Shown piece after piece: positions 58,703 to 64,000 of a stretch of 64,000 nt of DNA (the first letter of the stretch is position 1; each line of letters starts with the position of its first letter). The DNA comes from Daucus carota subsp. sativus (Eukaryota; Streptophyta; Magnoliopsida; Apiales; Apiaceae): NCBI RefSeq assembly GCF_001625215.2, contig NC_030383.2:47984380-48048379 (forward strand). The letters are read 5' to 3'. Under the pieces are notes generated by a model. That model was not told the origin of the DNA. It saw nothing but the letters and a program-made list of their open reading frames with translations, and ran no database searches. A program made the position numbers and the translations under genes.

Positions 58703-58788
58703 GTACGAGCAGCAAGAGGAGGGAAGTCGAAGAGCGGAGGCACCAACACCACTGGAGGAGGGGGTTCCTTTGCCATATAGTTGCCCAT
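53000..58788 (-). CDS. OM47: Outer-membrane beta-barrel protein, OM47-like (porin fold)
   Basis: Predicted beta-barrel of the VDAC/Tom40 class. Size (423 residues, about 47 kDa) and wording fit the mitochondrial outer-membrane protein OM47; I am sure of the family, less of the name. Fourteen exons by eye: 58788-58700, 58485-58341, 57704-57637, 57531-57478, 57381-57298, 57216-57131, 56698-56618, 55972-55842, 55036-54995, 54478-54402, 54324-54234, 54153-54072, 53343-53271, 53168-53000; all GT-AG, all phases agree. Conserved blocks: MGNYMAKEPPPP and PPLFDFPPLAARTR at the start, DDPHVDMVATVSGPLDHKP, RSCAYYPKYGFGAFG, GLRYGSTNLSFG, GLQYEPQ, NWSCAVGYGVGSG, FIASFYQHVVVQRR, and an RPMFESD stretch and PRELRPLAKIL at the end. 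Alternating polar/apolar strands and no helical membrane spans fit a barrel. Intron 1 begins with a long CT tract. No damage seen. Confidence 0.9.
58568..58698. repeat. (GA)n / (CT)n tract at the 5' end of OM47 intron 1
   Basis: About 130 bp of GAGAGA, GGGAGA and GGGAGGGA runs. On the coding (minus) strand it is a pure pyrimidine tract that starts at the splice donor (CG|GTCTCTCTCT). It fills over half of the 214-nt intron. The long reading frames here are artefacts of the repeat. Confidence 0.9.
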
Positions 58789-58859
58789 ACTGTGTAAGTA
58801 AATGTCTAGGGTTTGTTTGTGCAAAAGTAGTAATGTAAGAATGAAGATGATACAACAGG

Positions 58860-59205
58860 AAGATGCAAAGTGCGTGTGTTAATTTGAATACAAGACATGT
58901 AAAATTGAGAATTGATTTGATTGCTCATACGAAAACCTCGACCGACTTTCTCTCTGCTTCATCGACCCTTTCGGCCTTTCCTTCTTCCCTCAGTTCCCCC
59001 CACACTTTCTACGTGGCACCCTCTTTCTAAATAATTTTTTAATCAGACTATCTTTCTTTTATCATAATATCTATGCAGAAAATCAATCAAAAAATAAATA
59101 GAATTCCTTTATAAATTAAATTTAAATCAACAATATTCATTTCGTAATTTTATTTTTATTAAATTAAGACATTAATCATATACAATTCGCTTGATAAAAC
59201 GCTTA
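58860..59205. other. Spacer upstream of OM47
   Basis: Likely holds the OM47 promoter. A pyrimidine-rich stretch (about 58950-59000) is on the plus strand. No TATA box could be assigned. Confidence 0.4.
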
Positions 59206-59859
59206 TCTATACTATACTATAATAAGTAATATGGTTATAATTTGTAATCCAATTTTTTTATTTGTATTTTTTAATTTGGTACTCTCCCTCTAAAGTTTAC
59301 AACATATGGAGGTCTATTACTCTTACATTGTTAAACAATTTTAAATAATAAAAACACTTATTACAATACATTATCATATAATATCTTATAAAAAATTATA
59401 ATGATGTTAAAAATAAAATTATGACTTTTTAAATTCCAACGTATTCTATTTCAATACAAACACCTCTTTACATAATCCTTTCTAACGCTAATCTTTTAAC
59501 ATAATAAATATTTTTTTTCTCATACATATGAAAATATACAAAATATGAAAATTTTGATTTAAAATTAATTGAATGATAATCATCACATATTAATAGCAAA
59601 AAATATTTATAAATAGACAATAAAATATAAAAGCTAAATTTTCATGAGAACGTATAATCAGTTGTTAATATAATTTAATTAAAATTCAATTCATTAATAT
59701 TAAAATATTCACTTTAAGTTTATGATTTGCTCTTGAAAAGTAACTTCATTTGGTCCTTCAAAAATACTAACTTATCTGATTTCAAAATATAAAAATACAA
59801 ATACAAACTTATCTATGCAAAGTACCGGTAATTTGTGCTTCGCACGGGTTATATGCTAG
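59206..59859 (+). mobile_element. Non-autonomous Helitron, 654 bp, complete ends
   Basis: Starts TCTATACTATACTATAATAA after an A (59205), a typical plant Helitron 5' end. It ends with hairpin GTGC-TTC-GCAC, ten bases (GGGTTATATG), then CTAG (59856-59859) followed by T. Insertion between A and T and the CTRR end are the defining marks. No coding capacity. Confidence 0.85.
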
Positions 59860-60070
59860 TTATACTATACTTTGACGAATCTTCTTTATTTATTTTATTT
59901 AAATATTTATATTCATGTTTTGTCATTCACTTTAAGTTTCTGATTTGCTCTTGAAAAATAACTTCATTTGGTCCTTCAAAAATACTAACTTTTCCTATTT
60001 CAAAAAATAAAAATACAAATCAAACTTATCTATGCAAAGTGCCAGTAATTTTTAATAATTCATTTTATAA
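59860..60070 (+). repeat. Second, partial copy of the Helitron 3' part
   Basis: Right after the Helitron comes TTATACTATACTTTGACG, like a decayed 5' end. Then 59929-60055 repeats 59707-59831: TGATTTGCTCTTGAAAA, ACTTCATTTGGTCCTTCAAA and CTTATCTATGCAAAGT. The hairpin and CTAG are missing. It looks like a decayed tandem Helitron. Confidence 0.65.
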
Positions 60071-60329
60071 TGTTATTTTGATAACTTTATAAAATCTATT
60101 TCATATAATGCTTAATATACTTGTATTTGATTTTATGATGTAAAGTTAATTCGAAAAATTAAATTTATTAAATTTGGAACAAGATATAAGAACAACAGAA
60201 ACATGTTGTTAGTTTAACATAAAAAAAGTCATTTCTTACTTTTAAAAAAAAGTCATTTCCGGAATATAAATTATAACAATAATTCTGTCTATTTTAATAT
60301 ATAAACCGAGAGATGCTAATTTTGTTTGA

Positions 60330-60570
60330 TACTCCCTCCGTCCCTCTGATTTCTATACATTTTCTTTTTCGGGATGTCCCATTTCCTTTTATAATATAAA
60401 AATCCCACCCACCCAACCACTACTTCCATCTATTTTTTCAAATTTATCAATTAAATATGCATGGGTCCCACTATTTTATTTACTTTTTTTTTTCTCATTA
60501 TTTTACACTACTTTATACATTTTTTTTAGTTTCTGTGTCCGTTCCAAACGTATATATCCCGGAGGGAGTA
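60330..60570. mobile_element. Stowaway-like MITE, 237 bp
   Basis: Ends CTCCCTCCGTCCC and, read from the right, CTCCCTCCGGGAT, flanked by TA (60330-60331 and 60569-60570). Older than the other Stowaways here, since the ends have diverged beyond the first eight bases. Confidence 0.8.
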
Positions 60571-61098
60571 AAAGATTTCCTTACAAAATTTTTCCTTTTC
60601 AAGTGGACGTGTATGAAATATTGAAATGTGTGGCCTACTTGATGTCTTGCCTTGTGATATTACTCTACGATGCTACAATTATCACTGCACGTGGTGTTGA
60701 GTTAAGTTATTCTCCCCATGCTCTGCTGTTGAGTTTTATGTCATTCATGGATACAGACAAATCTCTGGGTTTCATCCTCAAGGAACACTTGATCAACTTA
60801 ACAACATACAGATCTTACGTTGCCCCTCAATTAAATAAATGGCTAATTATTCGCTCTGCTTCTTACACATGTGTTTGTCATATGGTAACTCAACTTTATG
60901 ATGAAGAATATTCAACAGTTTAAGCAGTACTTGCAGACAATAAGACAATGCAGAGGCTAATTTCCTCATATTTGATGAGTTAAAGACAACTAGTGAATAT
61001 ATAGCAAATTTGTAACTTCTTGTGATGAAATTCAACAAACTATATGGTCCATCTAGAGTTCAATCATGCAGTTTCATGATGCAAGCAAGACAAGACCC

Positions 61099-61106
61099 TA
61101 TATAAA
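61099..61106 (+). promoter_or_regulatory. TATA box of the GDSL gene
   Basis: TATATAAA, 107 bp before the ATG at 61213, giving an expected 5' UTR of about 75-80 nt. Confidence 0.55.
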
Positions 61107-61212
61107 TCTGATAATATAATAGTCTTTGAAATATTCTCATGCTTGTGAGCAAACAGGCACACTTAGTATAACATTATACTCTGAGAACTGAAGCAGGTTT
61201 CGAGTCAGATTC

Positions 61213-62697
61213 ATGGCGAGCAAGAAAGCATTCGGGGTGCTCTGGATATTACTGTCGGCGTGGATTTGTGCAGGAAAAATCAGTGGTCGCGGTAGGAGTT
61301 GTGGTTTTCCGGCTATATACAACTTTGGTGACTCAAATTCGGACACAGGAGGAAAGTCGGCCGCCATGTGGGAAATTGTTCCACCTAATGGAGAAACATT
61401 CTTTGGCAAGCCTTCCGGGAGATTCTGCAATGGCCGCATTGTTTTAGATATTATTGGTAAGTGCTCTGTGGTAATGCAACTTAAATTTGGTGACTTGATC
61501 TCTGGCAAATTATATATTTAATCGATGTCAAATATTTGTGAGGCAGCTGAGCGCTTGGGATTGCCTTATTTGAGTCCATATTTGGATTCAATTGGTACAA
61601 ATTTCAGGCATGGTGCAAATTTTGCGACAGGAGGCTCGTCCATTCTTCCAGGCGGCTACAGCCCATTTGATCTGGACATTCAAATAGGTCAATTTATGCA
61701 GTTCAAGTCGCGTACCAGTGCACTGTATAAGCGGCTTAGTCACAATAGTATGTTTATGCTCCGAGGTCTTTATATAACTGTTAAATGGACTAATGAAGTA
61801 CAAGATGCCAGTAGTGATTGTTACTTTTGGTATTACAGGAACATTACTGCCTCTCCAGAACATTCTCCCCAGACCGCGGGACTTCTCAAAGGCTCTGTAC
61901 ACGTTTGACATTGGACAGAATGATCTTAATTATGGTTTCCAATATACAAATGAAACGCAGGTCTTAGCATCCATTCCTGGCTTGATAACCAAGTTTTCCC
62001 AGGCAGTATCTGTAAGCAATATCTGTATGCTAATTAAGGTAGAGCCAAGTTTTCTAGTGGCCTGTTTTTAACGAACATGTTGATTGTGTTTCAGCAACTG
62101 TACAACGAAGGGGCAAGATTTTTCTGGGTTCACAACACTGGACCACTTGGCTGCTTGCCTTATAATGTTATATATGATCAATCAAAGCTTAATGATCTGG
62201 ACAGACACGGCTGTGTGGCTAATCAGAATAAGGCGGCTCAAGAATTTAACAGGCAGCTCAAGGACAAAGTTTTTAGGCTGAAAGCACAGCTCCCCAACTC
62301 AGCATTCACATATGTAGATGTCTATTCGGCAAAGTACAAACTCATTAGTGATGCAAGTAATTACGGTAAGCTTACAACTCAGAAACTATGATAGGAAAAC
62401 ATTATCTTAACAACACATGTGTGACACCATCTTATTTTGGTGGCAGGTTTTGAGGATCCACACAAATTCTGTTGTGGCGGCTATTATGGCTTTCAAGTTA
62501 ATTGTGGTGCAAAAGCAGTTGTGAACGGAACTGTCTATGAGAATCTGTGTACTGACCCCTCGAGGTATATTAGCTGGGATGGGATACACTACTCCCAGGC
62601 AGCAAATCTTTTTATTTCAAAACTCATTCTCAACGGCTCTTTATCTACACCTCCAAATTCACTAGCAGAGGCTTGTCAAAATCCCCAGAAACTGTAA
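61213..62697 (+). CDS. GDSL esterase/lipase, secreted
   Basis: SGNH-type hydrolase of the plant GDSL family, entering the secretory pathway; acts on acyl esters, the substrate is not known. Five exons by eye: 61213-61456, 61547-61747, 61839-62011, 62095-62365, 62447-62697; phases agree, 379 residues, the usual family length. Signal peptide at residues 1 to about 26. Block I FGDSNSDTGG with nucleophile Ser41; block II NFATGGSS with Gly110; block III GQND with Asn176; block V DGIHYS with Asp341 and His344. So all four SGNH residues and the catalytic triad are in place. GPLGCLPYN and CCGGYYGFQVNCG are also typical. The closest wording is to the alpha-fucosidase/acetylajmalan-esterase-like branch, which is a guess. 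The exon 2 acceptor was chosen (GGCAG|CTGAG) because the alternative runs into a stop. Confidence 0.95.
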
Positions 62698-63178
62698 TAA
62701 TCTTGGCATCAACTATAAACAGTCAGCTTTACTACCAAATAATACATTGTAATTGTCATTATATGGATATGTTCCTTTAAACACTAGAATATTTTTAATT
62801 AGAAACAGCTAATCTTATACCAGACGTGAAATAAGAAAGGCTAGTGCTTCACTTATCTATGAGAAAGTAAATTTAAAGAGTTAAAGGTCTACTGAGATTG
62901 GTGCAGGAACATATGCAAGGAAAATCCACAAATTCTTCTTCTTAATCAGTAAACTAACCATTTTATTATGTCCAAATAATAGCAAAAGGAAAGAACTTAT
63001 TCACAAATAAATTTCATCAACTTACACAACTAGATACAATACCTTTTCCATCAGAACATAATTAAGTTGCTTATAAATTTTGCAACAGAAACTAAACAAA
63101 TAAATCAACCACCTAGTATTTACTTTCAACTTACTTAAATTTAAGAAATAATTGTTGTTTCATCACAAATTCCTTTAT
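62698..63178. other. Shared 3' spacer of two convergent genes
   Basis: Holds the 3' UTRs of the GDSL gene (plus strand) and the KLCR-type gene (minus strand). No further frame or repeat seen. Confidence 0.5.
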
Positions 63179-64000
63179 TTATTCTTCTGGTACTAAAGTG
63201 GCATTGGTGTCGAGGAGGGTTTCAGACGACCTGTATCTCCTGTTCCTAAGTGGGCCTGCTTCTTTTACTAATTCAGATAACATCATCTTATCAACTTCCA
63301 CATCAGAAGTTGCTATCCCAAGCTTTTCTTCACTTGTCGCAACTATAAGTTCCAAGATTGCAATTGCATCACTCCTCCTGCATGGTACAGCAAGAAAAAT
63401 TATATTAGATTATCCATATTCTGTTTAAAGTGTAAAATGATAGACAGAGATATATTGATATAATTTATTGAAACATAGTTACCTGCCCATGGCATCATAA
63501 GTGCCTGAAAGATTCCTATAGACTCCAAGTGAGTCAGGGTGATACGGTCCATATTCAGCCTCCAAGATGCTCCTTGCCTCTTCAAACATATTTGCAGCTT
63601 CATCGAGCACATCCAGACGTAGGCATGCAAGTCCCAATTGGTTTAGAGTGGTAGCAAATAATGCAGATTTGTTGTCACCAACAGACCTAAACTTTGCAAT
63701 AGCATTCTTTAAGCATTTGTAAGATTCAGAATGATTCTGTTTCATAAAATTCAATACTCCAATCTGGGCTTCAATTACAGCCAATGTGCTTTGGTGGCAC
63801 ACGTTGCCATCATATAATTTGGAAGCCTTATGCAGTAAACTTACTGACTGATCTAAATCATTCAAAGATTCATAGATGCCAGAAACTTCGATTAGGCCAC
63901 TAGAAATCTCTTCCAGGGAACTACCGGGGACAGGGTTCATGTAAATTCTAAGTGCATTTTTGCAGTAAGATTTTGCTTCACTACATTTCCCGATCTTGTT
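63179..64000 (-). CDS. KLCR: Kinesin light chain-related (KLCR) TPR protein, 3' part
   Basis: C-terminal 238 residues of a plant kinesin-light-chain-related protein, a scaffold at the cortical cytoskeleton that binds microtubules and IQD proteins. Exons: 64000-63483 (open at the window edge, in frame) and 63377-63179. The sequence is a row of tetratricopeptide repeats: about 34-42 residues each, with Gly/Ala/Tyr at helix contacts (LIEVSGIYESLNDLDQSVSL; ATTLNQLGLACLRLDVLDEA; HPDSLGVYRNLSGTYDAMGR). After the repeats comes the tail RNRRYRSSETLLD, a common C-terminal element of plant KLCRs. The first exon part starts with IGKCSEAKSYCKNALRIY, another half repeat, so the true N-terminus is outside the window. 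The methionine at 63940 is internal. Confidence 0.93.

Noticed and set aside
53000-58788. OEP40 chloroplast glucose channel as name for the beta-barrel gene
   Set aside because: The N-terminal sequence I remember for OEP40 is different and that protein is shorter. The 423-residue, about 47-kDa size fits OM47 better.
58534-58855. Several overlapping frames rich in Ser-Leu or Glu-Arg
   Set aside because: They are translations of the (GA)n tract in six frames and have no other support.
1-64000. CRISPR arrays, rRNA genes, complete tRNA genes, bacterial operons
   Set aside because: None seen. Spliced genes throughout, so a nuclear plant chromosome. No organelle insertion was recognised.

Overview
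This is plant nuclear DNA from a eudicot. The genes are intron-rich with GT-AG borders, the spacers are very AT-rich, and the products are plant-specific (chloroplast ferredoxin-thioredoxin reductase, CSLC glucan synthase, GASA and arabinogalactan peptides, NPF transporter, KLCR). The repeat landscape (RPA-like gene arrays, short-LTR fragments, hAT elements with CCGAAC-type subterminal repeats) reminds me of Apiales, but the sequence does not prove that.

Layout. 1-480: 3' end of an NPF (NRT1/PTR) transporter gene. 3445-6517: CREG-like secretory protein gene (5 exons). 6804-7653: LINE-derived retroposon. 7937-8277: Stowaway MITE. 10152-14266: a truncated Helitron with two tandem RPA-like OB-fold genes, bracketed by two almost identical copies of a ~500-bp sequence. 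17050-20008: FTR catalytic subunit gene. 21062-21253: AG-peptide gene. 22669-23510: proline-rich GASA gene, followed by a ~610-bp tandem duplication. 28463-31529: plastid-targeted HMA-fold-like protein gene. 31834-36214: transposon-rich block with two head-to-head LINE-derived retroposons, a TIR element and a solo LTR that carries a SINE. 38310-41203: CSLC glucan synthase gene. 42154-45313: cluster of hAT elements, some nested, and a Stowaway. 49034-49471: LTO1 gene with a 666-bp foldback element just upstream. 50844-51551: MITE nested with another MITE. 53000-58788: 14-exon outer-membrane beta-barrel gene (OM47-like). 59206-59859: short complete Helitron. 61213-62697: GDSL esterase/lipase gene. 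63179-64000: 3' part of a kinesin-light-chain-related TPR gene.

The host genes do not form a pathway; they are ordinary dispersed plant genes. The unusual content is in the mobile elements. The strongest leads are the RPA-carrying Helitron, whose flanks show the empty insertion site right beside the filled one, and a small non-autonomous LINE family that keeps a remnant RNase H-like reading frame and is present three times. The large foldback within about 45 bp of the LTO1 start codon is also notable.

Exon borders were assigned by eye from splice signals, reading phase and family conservation. No alignment or database search was run.
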